A stretch of 64,000 bases of DNA from Actinomycetota bacterium (GCA_019240215.1 JAFAYQ010000020.1:23849-87848); one strand, 5' to 3'. Numbered from the stretch's first letter, positions 1 through 8,455 are shown. Translations and numbers: made by a program. The notes: generated by a model not told the origin, from the sequence alone.

Positions 1-5
1 CCCAG

Positions 6-671
6 GTGCAGCGGATCTTGTCCCTGGACGTGGACGGGTCCGGCTTCGCGGCGGTGGGGGAGCGGGACCCGGTGGTGGCCGGCCTGCAGCGCCGCTACCC
101 CGGTCTGCGCCCGGTCGGTTTCTGGTCCCCCTACGAGGCGGCGGCCTGGGCCATCATCGGCCAGCGCCTCCGCATTCGCCAGGCCTCCGCGATCAAGGCC
201 CGGCTGGCCGAACGGCTCGGGCAGGCGGTCTCGTTCGGCGATCACACCGTGCCGGCGTTCCCGGCCCCGGACCGGCTGGCCACCCTGGCTGAATTTCCCG
301 GGCTGTCCGGCCGCAAGCCCGAGTGGCTCCGGTCGCTGGCCCGGGCCGCCCTGGACGGCCGGCTCGACGCCGCGCACCTGCGGGCCCAGCCGTACGACGA
401 GGCGCTGGCCGGGCTGACCGCGCTGCCCGGTATCGGCCCGTTCGCCGCCGAGCTGACCCTGCTGCGCGGCGCCGGTGAGCCCGACCGCATTCCCCGCAAC
501 GAGACCCGGCTGGCCCGCGCGGTGACTCTGGCCTACGGGCTGCCCGCGCCACCGTCAGCTTCTGACCTGGAAAAACTCAGCCAGAACTGGGCGCCCTACC
601 GGACCTGGGTCACGCTCCTGCTGCGCGCCCAGCTGGAGGACGAAACCGGCGAGATCCGCGGGAATACCTGA
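6..671 (+). CDS. DNA-3-methyladenine glycosylase / AlkA-like HhH-GPD protein (N-terminus may lie upstream of the window)
   Basis: Translated ORF with 'AAWAIIGQRLRIRQASAIKARLAERLG' and 'LTALPGIGPFAAELTLLRGAG' (helix-hairpin-helix GPD region). Confidence 0.8.
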   Translation: MQRILSLDVDGSGFAAVGERDPVVAGLQRRYPGLRPVGFWSPYEAAAWAIIGQRLRIRQASAIKARLAERLGQAVSFGDHTVPAFPAPDRLATLAEFPGLSGRKPEWLRSLARAALDGRLDAAHLRAQPYDEALAGLTALPGIGPFAAELTLLRGAGEPDRIPRNETRLARAVTLAYGLPAPPSASDLEKLSQNWAPYRTWVTLLLRAQLEDETGEIRGNT

Positions 672-724
672 CCCGTCGGCGTGCTGTACGAGGGAACGAA
701 GAACCACTGCTCTGAGGTCCCCGA

Positions 725-841
725 ATGTACGACGGTTACTGTTTCCGGTGCGGCGCCTACACCACGATCAACCAGGTGACGAAGATGTGCCGCCCCTGCT
801 TCAACCACTGGTGCGCCATCCCTCGACGACGCCCCAGCTGA
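725..841 (+). CDS. 38-aa Cys-rich (zinc-ribbon-like) mini-protein MYDGYCFRCGAYTTINQVTKMCRPCFNHWCAIPRRRPS
   Basis: Below the ORF-track cutoff. Two CxxC knuckles (CFRC, CRPC) and a third Cys, followed by a strong terminator. Confidence 0.55.
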   Translation: MYDGYCFRCGAYTTINQVTKMCRPCFNHWCAIPRRRPS

Positions 842-896
842 CCCATACAGCGCCCCCTCGGGGGTCAAGCCCCCCAGACCCCCCAACGCTTCGCCA

Positions 897-936
897 AGCA
901 AAGGCGGATGGTGATCCTCGCCATCCGCCTTTTGCT
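897..936 (+). terminator. Rho-independent-like terminator
   Basis: AGCAAAGGCGGATGG-tgatcctcg-CCATCCGCCTTTTGCT; 15-bp stem with T-run. Confidence 0.75.
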
Positions 937-985
937 GTCACCGGTAGGCGATAACGTCAGTGGTTTGAGTCCGGGGGAGGAGAAC

Positions 986-2200
986 GTGACCGACGACGGC
1001 CTGGTCCAGCAGGGGCTCGATGATCTGGCGGGCGAGGCAGCCGTGCTGCGGGTCTACCGGCAGGCGTTCGCGGTGCTGGCCCGCGAGGCCGAGAAGATGA
1101 TCCTGTCCCCGCAGCTGCTGGACGTGGACGAGGCGATCTTGTCCGCGTTCGCCGCCTCCGGCAGCGACGGGCTGACCGAGGAACAGGTCCGCAACGCCTG
1201 CCGGGCGTTCCCGGAGCCGACCGTCAGCCGCCGGTTCGAGGTGCTCAAGGGCTACGGCGCCGTCACCAAGGTGTTCGAGCGGCCCAACGAGCGCTACTAC
1301 CGGGCCGCCTTCGCGCCCTACATCATGCTGCTGTTCCTGCGCCGCATCGCCGAGCGCGGCGGCCAGTCCGAGCTTCACCAGCTGCTGTCGCTGGAGCACG
1401 AGAGCGTGTCGGCCGCCACCGCCACCGACGCCGACGGCCGCGCCTCGGTCGAACGGCTCACCCAGGTGTTCCGGCTCATCGCCAACGAGCTGTCGATCAT
1501 GTCGCTCGGCGCCGACGTCGTCCAGCTGCGGGAGAACGCCCAGCTCCTGTGGGGCAACGAGGCGCTCATCAGGCGGGCCGAGAAGGTGCACGCGACCGTG
1601 CTGGAGCGCTGGCCGTCGCTCGACCGCGAGTGCCAGTGGCTGCGGGCCGGGCTGGCCGCCTACCGGGACGCGATCGACGCCGCTGCCGCCCGCCTGATCG
1701 AGCGGGCCGGTACGACCCGGGCGCTGGGTCTGCTGCCGGCCGAGGAGTGGCGCACGTTCGCCCGCACCGCCGACACCGAGCGGCTCGGCGCGGTGCTGGA
1801 CGGGTTCGTGTTCGACGCCCCCGCCCCCTGGTTCGACCCTCAGGTGATGACCGAGGCGGTCGAGACCGGCGGCCGCCCCGACACCGCCCGGATGCCGCCC
1901 CCGCGCCCGGTCGGCGACGCTGATCCGACCGAGACCAGCCCCGCCACCGACCAGGACACGATCCGCGCCACCGTCGAAGACCTGCTCGCCACCCGAGACT
2001 TCGTGGAGGTCAACGAGGTGCTGCGGATGGCTCCCGACTGGGCGGCCGCCCGCCGCCTGCTCGCCCAGCTGACCGCCGCCCACCACGACCCGGCCCTGCC
2101 CTACGCCCTGACCTGGGCCGAGGGTCTGGACGTGGCCGAGGCCGCCAGCCCCGCCTGGGTCACCCCCGGCCGCCTCACCCGCACCGAGACCCAGCCATGA
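986..2200 (+). CDS. Kleisin-like subunit (JetA/MksF-like) of an SMC complex
   Basis: GTG start after GGGGGAGGAG RBS. N-terminal winged-helix-like region, long helical body, first gene of an operon ending in an SMC ATPase. The annotated upstream start at 908 lies inside the terminator. Confidence 0.5.
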   Translation: MTDDGLVQQGLDDLAGEAAVLRVYRQAFAVLAREAEKMILSPQLLDVDEAILSAFAASGSDGLTEEQVRNACRAFPEPTVSRRFEVLKGYGAVTKVFERPNERYYRAAFAPYIMLLFLRRIAERGGQSELHQLLSLEHESVSAATATDADGRASVERLTQVFRLIANELSIMSLGADVVQLRENAQLLWGNEALIRRAEKVHATVLERWPSLDRECQWLRAGLAAYRDAIDAAAARLIERAGTTRALGLLPAEEWRTFARTADTERLGAVLDGFVFDAPAPWFDPQVMTEAVETGGRPDTARMPPPRPVGDADPTETSPATDQDTIRATVEDLLATRDFVEVNEVLRMAPDWAAARRLLAQLTAAHHDPALPYALTWAEGLDVAEAASPAWVTPGRLTRTETQP

Positions 2201-2751
2201 CCGGCCCCGACGAGACCGCGCTGGCCTGGGCGCGGGCCCGGGCCGGCGGCCCGCTCCGGGTCCCGGTCGGTACCCCCGCCCCGGCCGGCATGCTGCGCCT
2301 GCCGGAACCGTCCGGCGACGGCGCCTGGCTGGTGCCGCAGGTGCCGGAGACCGCCGACGCCCGCGTGCTGGCCGAGATGGGCCTGGCCGGCCCGCTGCTG
2401 GAACAGCCCAACGACACCGCCCGGCTGCTGGCCGCGGTGCTGCGCTGCTGCTGGCCGGACCCGCTGGCCCCGATCTGGCCGGGCGTGACCGCCGGGTCGG
2501 CGCCCGTGCTGGCCGTGTTCGGCGAGCTGACCGGCCCCCGCGATGAGATGGCGCACCGGCGCTCGGCGGTCGCCGCCCTGCGCCGCCTGGACCAGGCCGG
2601 CTGGCTGCTGTGGGACGAGACGGCCGACACCATCCGGCTCGGGCCCCGGGTCGCGCTCTGGAGCGGCAGCGACCTGAGCACCCTCCGCCAGCTCTGGCGC
2701 ACCATGCCCGGCCCGCAGCCGGCCCCGCCGGCCCCGGAGGCCGCCCCATGA
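2197..2751 (+). CDS. Small winged-helix protein, KITE-like candidate 1
   Basis: ATGA overlap with upstream gene; wHTH-like 'APVLAVFGELTG...AVAALRRLDQAGWLLWDETADTIRLGP'. Confidence 0.4.
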   Translation: MTGPDETALAWARARAGGPLRVPVGTPAPAGMLRLPEPSGDGAWLVPQVPETADARVLAEMGLAGPLLEQPNDTARLLAAVLRCCWPDPLAPIWPGVTAGSAPVLAVFGELTGPRDEMAHRRSAVAALRRLDQAGWLLWDETADTIRLGPRVALWSGSDLSTLRQLWRTMPGPQPAPPAPEAAP

Positions 2752-3413
2752 CCTCGATCTTCGAACCGGTCCTGGCCGACCTGGGGGAGCGGCAGCGGGA
2801 CGAGATCCTGGCCGCGTTCGCCGCCGTCGAGCACAGCCCCGAACCGGTGCCGGAAGCGGTCGCGGCCGGCCTGCGAGACGCAACGTTGCGTCGCAGCGTG
2901 GCCGAGATGCTCCACCTGATCGGCCGGACCCTGGTCCGGGCCGGCCCCGGCCAGTGGACGTCCGGCTACCGCGACGACGTGGCCGAACGGCTGACCGCCG
3001 ACGGTGGCAACCCGCTGCCGCTGGCCGACCGGGCGGTGCTCACGCTGGTGCTGATCCACTCGGTGGCGATCCCGCGCACCGAGGGCACGCTGTCCGGCGA
3101 CTCCTGGGTGGACGGCACCCCGACCCCGATCGAGGAACTGCAGCGCCGCACCCAGCTGCCCCGCGGCGAGCTGCGGCAGAGCCTCGGCCGGCTGCGGGCG
3201 GCCGGCCTGGTCCGGGTGGTGCCGGCCCGGCTGCGGCCCGGGACCGTCCCGCAGAACACCGCCTACCTGCCCGGGCCGCAGTTCCACCGGCTGACCGAGA
3301 CCGCCCGGCGCCGCCTGCAGGAGGAGCTGATCCTGGCGGCCGGGCCGGACACCCCGCTGGCGGCCGCGATCCGCCGCCGCCGGGCCCCCGCCGCTGAGAA
3401 GGAGACATCGTGA
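2748..3413 (+). CDS. Small winged-helix protein, KITE-like (JetB/MksE-like) candidate 2
   Basis: Start shares ATGA with upstream stop; 'LADRAVLTLVLIHSVA...TPIEELQRRTQLPRGELRQSLGRLRAAGLVRVV' wHTH. Confidence 0.45.
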   Translation: MTSIFEPVLADLGERQRDEILAAFAAVEHSPEPVPEAVAAGLRDATLRRSVAEMLHLIGRTLVRAGPGQWTSGYRDDVAERLTADGGNPLPLADRAVLTLVLIHSVAIPRTEGTLSGDSWVDGTPTPIEELQRRTQLPRGELRQSLGRLRAAGLVRVVPARLRPGTVPQNTAYLPGPQFHRLTETARRRLQEELILAAGPDTPLAAAIRRRRAPAAEKETS

Positions 3414-6400
3414 CCGAGGACGCCCCCCGCTTCAGCGGCGACGGGCCCGCGACCAGCCCCGGCGACAGCACCGACGTGGTGGGCGGCCGGGTGCTGACCG
3501 GCATCCAGCTGATCAACATCTCCCGGCTGTCCGCGCACCCGGTCCCGATGGTCTCCGGCGGCCTGGTCACCGTGGCCGGGCAGGGCCCCAAGGACTCCAA
3601 CGGGGCCGGCAAGTCCTCGTTCATCGCCGGCATCAGCCTGCTGTCCGGCGACGAGCAGTGGCGCTGGAGCAGCGGCGCCCCGGACGCGGCCGAGCTGCTG
3701 TTCACCGCCGAGATCGCCGCCGCCGACGGGCGCTGGGGCAACGCCGACCACGGCTACGTGATCGGCGTGTTCACCGAGCACGGGGCGGCCACCCCGGAGG
3801 CGCTGGCGACCTCGGCCCTGACCGTGTGGCTGCGGATCAACCGCAAGGCCCCCTACATCGACCTGCGCTGGGCCGGCGAGCTGTACGTGCCCGCCGCCGC
3901 CAGCGACGCCGACCGGGTGGCGGCCGCCGACGGGATGTGGGCCGAGCTGCCCCGCCGCAACGGCCGTCACGACATCCACGCCAACCGGCTGGGCGAGGTC
4001 CTCTACGGGCGGCACGTGCGCTGCGTGTCGTTCCTGTCCACCTCGGTGCGGGCCAGCGCCACCGCCAACCTGCTGGCCCAGCCGCTGAACGAGCTCAGCC
4101 CGGCCCGGATCTTCGACGCGATCGCCGCTCTGACCGGCGTCGACCGGGAGATGGAACAGGAACGGGCGTCCCGCACCACCGAGCACGCCCGGCGCGAGGA
4201 GGAACAGCGGGCCCGGGCCGACCTGGAGCAGTGGGAGGGCGAGACCCGCATCATCGAGGCCGGCATCGCCCAGCGGGCCGGGGCCCGGGCTGCGATCGAG
4301 CGGGCCGGTGCCCTCTGGCAGGGCCGCTGCGCCCGGCTGGTGGTCGACGGCGAGCACGAGCTGGCCAGCCTCGGCAGCGAGATCAGCCGCCTGGCGGCCG
4401 AGTGGGAGGAACGGGCGGCCGAGGCCGGCCGGCTGCGCGAGCAGCTCCGCGACCTGCAGAACGACGAGGCGTTCCAGAGCTACTGCACCGCCGCCGAACG
4501 TAAGTGGAAGGAGATGTCGGAGCGCGACCGGGCCCTCGAGGTCGAGGAACGGACCACCGTCCGCGACGTCGAGGACAAGACCCGCCAGCGCACCGCTCTG
4601 CTTGAAGAGGCCCGGGCGGCCGACGGCCGCGACCCGGCCCAGGCCGCTGCCGAGGAGAACGCCGCCAACACCAGGCTGGAGGAGGCGCTGCAGGCCTGCG
4701 GCGCCCGCCAGCACGAGCTGACCGACGCCGCGGGTGCCCTGGCCGGCGCCGAGCAGGGCGACGACCTGGCCGCCGGCCAGCTGCAGCGGCTGCGCGCGGC
4801 CGGCCTGCGGGCGGTCCCGCTGCTGGACAGCGTGGTGCTCGAGCCCGACCAGCGGCCCGCCTGGGAGCCACGCCTGCACCCCTACCGCGAAGCGGTGGTG
4901 GTCCCCGCCGCCGACGCCGCCCAGGCCCGCGACCTGCTGGCCGGCCTGCCGGGCTCGACCCTGGTCCTGGCCGACCCCGCCGCCTCCCAAAAATCACGCG
5001 CCTCAAAAACCACCAAAACCTCCTCTACCACAGCCCCGCCAGCCCCGCCAGCGAGCGGCCTGCCCGCCAGCAGCGTCGAGGACCTGCCGGTCGCCGGCTT
5101 CCTGGCCAGTCTGGCCGAGCGGGCGGGCGACCCGGCCGAGGCGACCGACACCGCCGCCCGGGTCTGGGTCGCGGGCGGGTTCGCCAGCCCGCTGACCGGC
5201 CACGCGGCCCGGGTCGAAAAGGCCCGCGACCGCGTCAACTCCGCCACCGCCCGCCTGCGCGAGGCCGAGGAATCCGTCCAGCACGCCCGCAGCCAGCTCA
5301 CGGTCGCCCGCGCCCGGGTTACCGCTGCCGGTGCCGCCCAGCGGGCCGAAGCCCTGTGGGAGGACATCGGCGGCCTGCGCGAGAGCCTCGGCGACCTGGC
5401 CGCCCAGCGAGCCGAGCTGGAGCCGGCCGTGCGCGCCGCCCGCCAGCAGCACGCCGAGATGCTGGCCGCCGTGCAGACCCGCACCCAGCAGGCCGAGCGG
5501 TTGCGGGCCGACGCCGACCGGCTCGAGGACCGGCAGCAGCGCAACGCCACCGCCCGGGCCGACCTCACCACCCGGCAGGCCGCGATCGACCTGCCGGCCC
5601 GGCTGACCGCGTTCGGCGGCCGCGCCGACGAGGCCCGCGCCCACCTGCTGGCGCTGCCCGGCGACGAGGGCCGCTGGAGCGAGCAGGAGTGGACCTCGAC
5701 CTGCTGCGCCGAGCTCGACGACGTACTGACCCGCTGCTTCCCGCGCGGCACGCCCGAGGACGAGATCCCCCGCGAGATCGCCGGGCTGCGGTCCGACGTG
5801 CGCTGGAGCCGCGGTCTGGCCGGTCAGGGCGAGGCGTTCCCGGTGCTGCACCGGTCGCTGCGCACCTACCTGGCCCAGACCGAGCAGGAGGACGAGTACC
5901 AGCGGCAGCGGATCACCCGCCAGCGGGCCGAGCGCAGTGCCGACCTGGAGGCGGCCCGCAAGGGCCTGCGCGAGGCCGCCCAGGCGGCCGCCGCCCACCG
6001 CGCCTCGGTCGCCGAGGGCATCAAGGCCAAGCTCAAGAAGGTCGCGACCCAGTTCGACCGGCTCGACCAGGAGTACGGCGGCTACGGGGCGACGCTCGAC
6101 TTCCCCGAGCCGGAGCCGCCCGCCGAGCCCGACAAGCCGTGGCGCTGGACCGTCACCCCCAAGTGGCGGCGGGCCGAGGGCCAGCGGATGTCGCCGTACA
6201 ACCTGCGCGGCAACACCGCCCAGATGGACGAGAAGGCGGTCAAGCTGGTGTGCGCGGCCGCGCTGGCGGGCGGCACCGACCGGCCGCTGCTGCTGGTCCT
6301 CGACGAGCTCGGCCGCAACCTCGGCAAGCAGCACCGCACCGAGGCGGTGGCGCTGTTCGAGCGGATCGGCCGGGACCGCAACATCACCGTGATCGGGGCG

Positions 6401-6667
6401 CTCCAGGACGACATGGAGCGCTACGCGATCGACGCCTCAGGGCTGTACGTGAAGCTGCGCCGCAGCTCCGACGCCAGCCCCTACAACTCGGCCCCGATCG
6501 TCACCGGCCACGACGACAACCAGGCGCGGCTGGCCCTGCTGCGCGACTGGCTGGCGGGCCACTACCCGCCGCTGCTGTCGGCCGGCTCCGGCGAGGACCC
6601 CTCGGACCCCTCCGGCTCCTCGGAGTCGTCGCTGGGCGCGCCGACCAGCAGCGGGGTCATGGTGTAG
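3410..6667 (+). CDS. SMC/MukB/JetC-like ATPase, 1085 aa
   Basis: P-loop-like 'GPKDSNGAGKSS', long Glu/Arg/Ala-rich coiled coils flanking a central hinge-like segment, Walker B 'PLLLVLDELGRNLG'; GTG start overlaps previous stop (GTGA). Confidence 0.8.
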   Translation: MTEDAPRFSGDGPATSPGDSTDVVGGRVLTGIQLINISRLSAHPVPMVSGGLVTVAGQGPKDSNGAGKSSFIAGISLLSGDEQWRWSSGAPDAAELLFTAEIAAADGRWGNADHGYVIGVFTEHGAATPEALATSALTVWLRINRKAPYIDLRWAGELYVPAAASDADRVAAADGMWAELPRRNGRHDIHANRLGEVLYGRHVRCVSFLSTSVRASATANLLAQPLNELSPARIFDAIAALTGVDREMEQERASRTTEHARREEEQRARADLEQWEGETRIIEAGIAQRAGARAAIERAGALWQGRCARLVVDGEHELASLGSEISRLAAEWEERAAEAGRLREQLRDLQNDEAFQSYCTAAERKWKEMSERDRALEVEERTTVRDVEDKTRQRTALLEEARAADGRDPAQAAAEENAANTRLEEALQACGARQHELTDAAGALAGAEQGDDLAAGQLQRLRAAGLRAVPLLDSVVLEPDQRPAWEPRLHPYREAVVVPAADAAQARDLLAGLPGSTLVLADPAASQKSRASKTTKTSSTTAPPAPPASGLPASSVEDLPVAGFLASLAERAGDPAEATDTAARVWVAGGFASPLTGHAARVEKARDRVNSATARLREAEESVQHARSQLTVARARVTAAGAAQRAEALWEDIGGLRESLGDLAAQRAELEPAVRAARQQHAEMLAAVQTRTQQAERLRADADRLEDRQQRNATARADLTTRQAAIDLPARLTAFGGRADEARAHLLALPGDEGRWSEQEWTSTCCAELDDVLTRCFPRGTPEDEIPREIAGLRSDVRWSRGLAGQGEAFPVLHRSLRTYLAQTEQEDEYQRQRITRQRAERSADLEAARKGLREAAQAAAAHRASVAEGIKAKLKKVATQFDRLDQEYGGYGATLDFPEPEPPAEPDKPWRWTVTPKWRRAEGQRMSPYNLRGNTAQMDEKAVKLVCAAALAGGTDRPLLLVLDELGRNLGKQHRTEAVALFERIGRDRNITVIGALQDDMERYAIDASGLYVKLRRSSDASPYNSAPIVTGHDDNQARLALLRDWLAGHYPPLLSAGSGEDPSDPSGSSESSLGAPTSSGVMV

Positions 6668-7266
6668 AGCTTGTCCAGGCCGAGCTGCTGGGCGTCGGCC
6701 GACACCACGCTCTCCTGCTTCTGTGCCTTCTCGGCGGTCTGCTTGGCCAGCTCGGAGGCGAGCGCTCCGAGCTGGCGGACGCCGGCCCCGTCGACCAGGA
6801 TGTGGCTGGCCGACAGCACGGTGACGCCCCGCACCTCGCGGTCGCCCTGCTCGGGGTCGGCCAGCACCGCGCCCACCCGGGCCTCCAGGAACGGGTTGGT
6901 GGGGTGGCGGCCGAGGATGTTGCGCTCGTTCTCCAGCCACTCGTGGAACTTCAGCACCTGGCCTTCGAGCGGCAGCGCCTTCACGTCGTCCAGGGTCAGC
7001 CCGAACTTCTTGCCCTTGGCGAACGACCGGTCGTAGGCGGTCAGCGCGGCCGACCAGAGCGCCTGCGGGATCACCGGGTCCCGCTCTGCTTCCGGGCTGG
7101 ACAGCTCCGACAGCAGGCGTTTGCAGCACTCCATGACGAACTGCAGGTCCTGAATGGTGGCGATCTGGTCGGCCAGCACCTGTGCCGAAGGCAGCTCCAG
7201 TCCCACGGTCAGTGTCTGCTCACCCGGGTGCTGCGCGTCCTGAGCCTGTTCGTCCGTCATAGACAC
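6562..7266 (-). CDS. Conserved-looking hypothetical protein with HEPN-like Rx5H motif; convergent overlap with SMC gene
   Basis: 234-aa ORF; 'FHEWLENERNILGRHPTNPFLEARVGAVL' (R-NILGR-H). Overlaps the SMC 3' end by about 106 bp antisense. Confidence 0.55.
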   Translation of the reverse strand: MSMTDEQAQDAQHPGEQTLTVGLELPSAQVLADQIATIQDLQFVMECCKRLLSELSSPEAERDPVIPQALWSAALTAYDRSFAKGKKFGLTLDDVKALPLEGQVLKFHEWLENERNILGRHPTNPFLEARVGAVLADPEQGDREVRGVTVLSASHILVDGAGVRQLGALASELAKQTAEKAQKQESVVSADAQQLGLDKLYTMTPLLVGAPSDDSEEPEGSEGSSPEPADSSGG

Positions 7267-7531
7267 CCACCCTGGCCCGTTGGCCGCCCCGCCCAGGTCT
7301 CAATTCGAGCCAATTCCGGGCCGTCCGGCATGACCCGCACAGAGGCTCGCCGGCTGCCTGAGGGTTGCTTCTGAGCCCACCCAGCGTCGCCTCTGCCCGC
7401 GCCCGGCCGCCGGGAAATCCTCCGCCGACCTGCATCTTCGCGAGAAAAGGATGAGAACTGGCGCGGCTAACTTCGCATCTGCCAGGCCGGAAGGACCGGC
7501 CGGCCGCACCACATATTTAAAGGGGTATTAC

Positions 7532-7639
7532 ATGAGCTTCCGCCCGCCCGTCCCGCAGCCTCGCAAGAAGCCGGCCCCCAAGAAGGCGCAGCAGCCGCAG
7601 CTGACCAGGAAGACGACCCCGAAGAAGCCCTGCCAGTAA
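7532..7639 (+). CDS. 35-aa highly basic Lys/Pro-rich peptide MSFRPPVPQPRKKPAPKKAQQPQLTRKTTPKKPCQ
   Basis: AGGGG RBS 6 nt upstream, AT-rich promoter-like 'acatatttaa', followed by a strong hairpin. Confidence 0.55.
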   Translation: MSFRPPVPQPRKKPAPKKAQQPQLTRKTTPKKPCQ

Positions 7640-7658
7640 CGCCGCGCCCCTGACCCGA

Positions 7659-7697
7659 CCGAGAAGCCCCGGCCCCTGATGGGCTGGGGCTTCTCGG
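7659..7697. terminator. Bidirectional hairpin terminator
   Basis: CCGAGAAGCCCC ... GGGGCTTCTCGG perfect 12-bp stem. Confidence 0.7.
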
Positions 7698-7704
7698 CGC
7701 CCGT

Positions 7705-8373
7705 TCACTTGGCCCTGGCCTTGATCCCGCTGAGGAAAATGTCGACGCCGGCCAGAAACTGGTGCCGGTCGTCGTGATCGCGAAGCTCGGCTGCTGCTTC
7801 GCGGACGATGTGGCCAGCGTCCTGTTCCGTCCAGGCGGTCGCCAATGCGTCCAGGTAGCGCCGGCGCTCGGCCTGGTTGCGTGCTCGGCGCGCCCCGGCC
7901 GCGAACTGGGCCGCCGACCCGAAGATGTAGTTCGCCAAGGCGCCTCCGGCGTCCGCCGTCGCTGAACCCCTGACCCCGAGCTCCCACAGTTGCACGCCGA
8001 TGCACTTCCAGATCCGCAGCACGGCCGGCTGGAGGGGTTCACGAGCGAGCTGGGAGCCGACCCACGGGTGGGCGTCGATCGCGTCGAAGATGCCGAGCGA
8101 GAGGCTGCGGAGCGCCGAATCAGGGTCGCCATCGCCGGCCGCTCGATCGGTTACGGCCCGGATGACCTCGTCCGCGGCCGCGGCCAAGAGGTCATCCATA
8201 CCCGCGACGCGATAGTAGATCGCGCCCCGGCCGGTCGAGAGATGGCTGGTCAAGGCCCGGACGGTAAGCGCCTGCTCGCCGCTGCGGTCCAGGATCTCGA
8301 TCGCGGCCTCGACGATCCGCTCCCGCGACAACGCGTCTGCCCGCCGCGGCCGGTGCGTTGCCGGGGTCGTCAT
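7705..8373 (-). CDS. TetR family transcriptional regulator
   Basis: N-terminal HTH 'SRERIVEAAIEILDRSGEQALTVRALTSHLSTGRGAIYYRV'. Confidence 0.85.
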   Translation of the reverse strand: MTTPATHRPRRADALSRERIVEAAIEILDRSGEQALTVRALTSHLSTGRGAIYYRVAGMDDLLAAAADEVIRAVTDRAAGDGDPDSALRSLSLGIFDAIDAHPWVGSQLAREPLQPAVLRIWKCIGVQLWELGVRGSATADAGGALANYIFGSAAQFAAGARRARNQAERRRYLDALATAWTEQDAGHIVREAAAELRDHDDRHQFLAGVDIFLSGIKARAK

Positions 8374-8390
8374 GGAGCCATTTTGACATG

Positions 8391-8439
8391 TTTGGACCAT
8401 CGGTCCAAACTGATCCCGTGATTGGACCACCGGTCCATA
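8391..8439. promoter_or_regulatory. Tandem TetR operators in divergent promoter
   Basis: TTTGGACCATCGGTCCAAA (8391-8409) and ATTGGACCACCGGTCCATA (8421-8439), centres 30 bp apart. Confidence 0.85.
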
Positions 8440-8455
8440 GTTCAGGAGGCATTCC

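Noticed and set aside
938-2749. 603-aa minus-strand ORF opposite the kleisin-like gene
   Set aside because: Low-complexity Gly/Arg/Ala-rich translation typical of antisense frames in very GC-rich DNA; the plus-strand operon is coherent and has RBS and overlaps.
3263-4990. Long minus-strand ORF opposite the SMC gene
   Set aside because: Shadow ORF; no motif, composition artefact of GC-rich third positions.
5356-7374. 672-aa plus-strand ORF overlapping SMC 3' half and the HEPN-like gene
   Set aside because: Alternate frame with Arg/Pro-rich low complexity; crosses two better supported genes.
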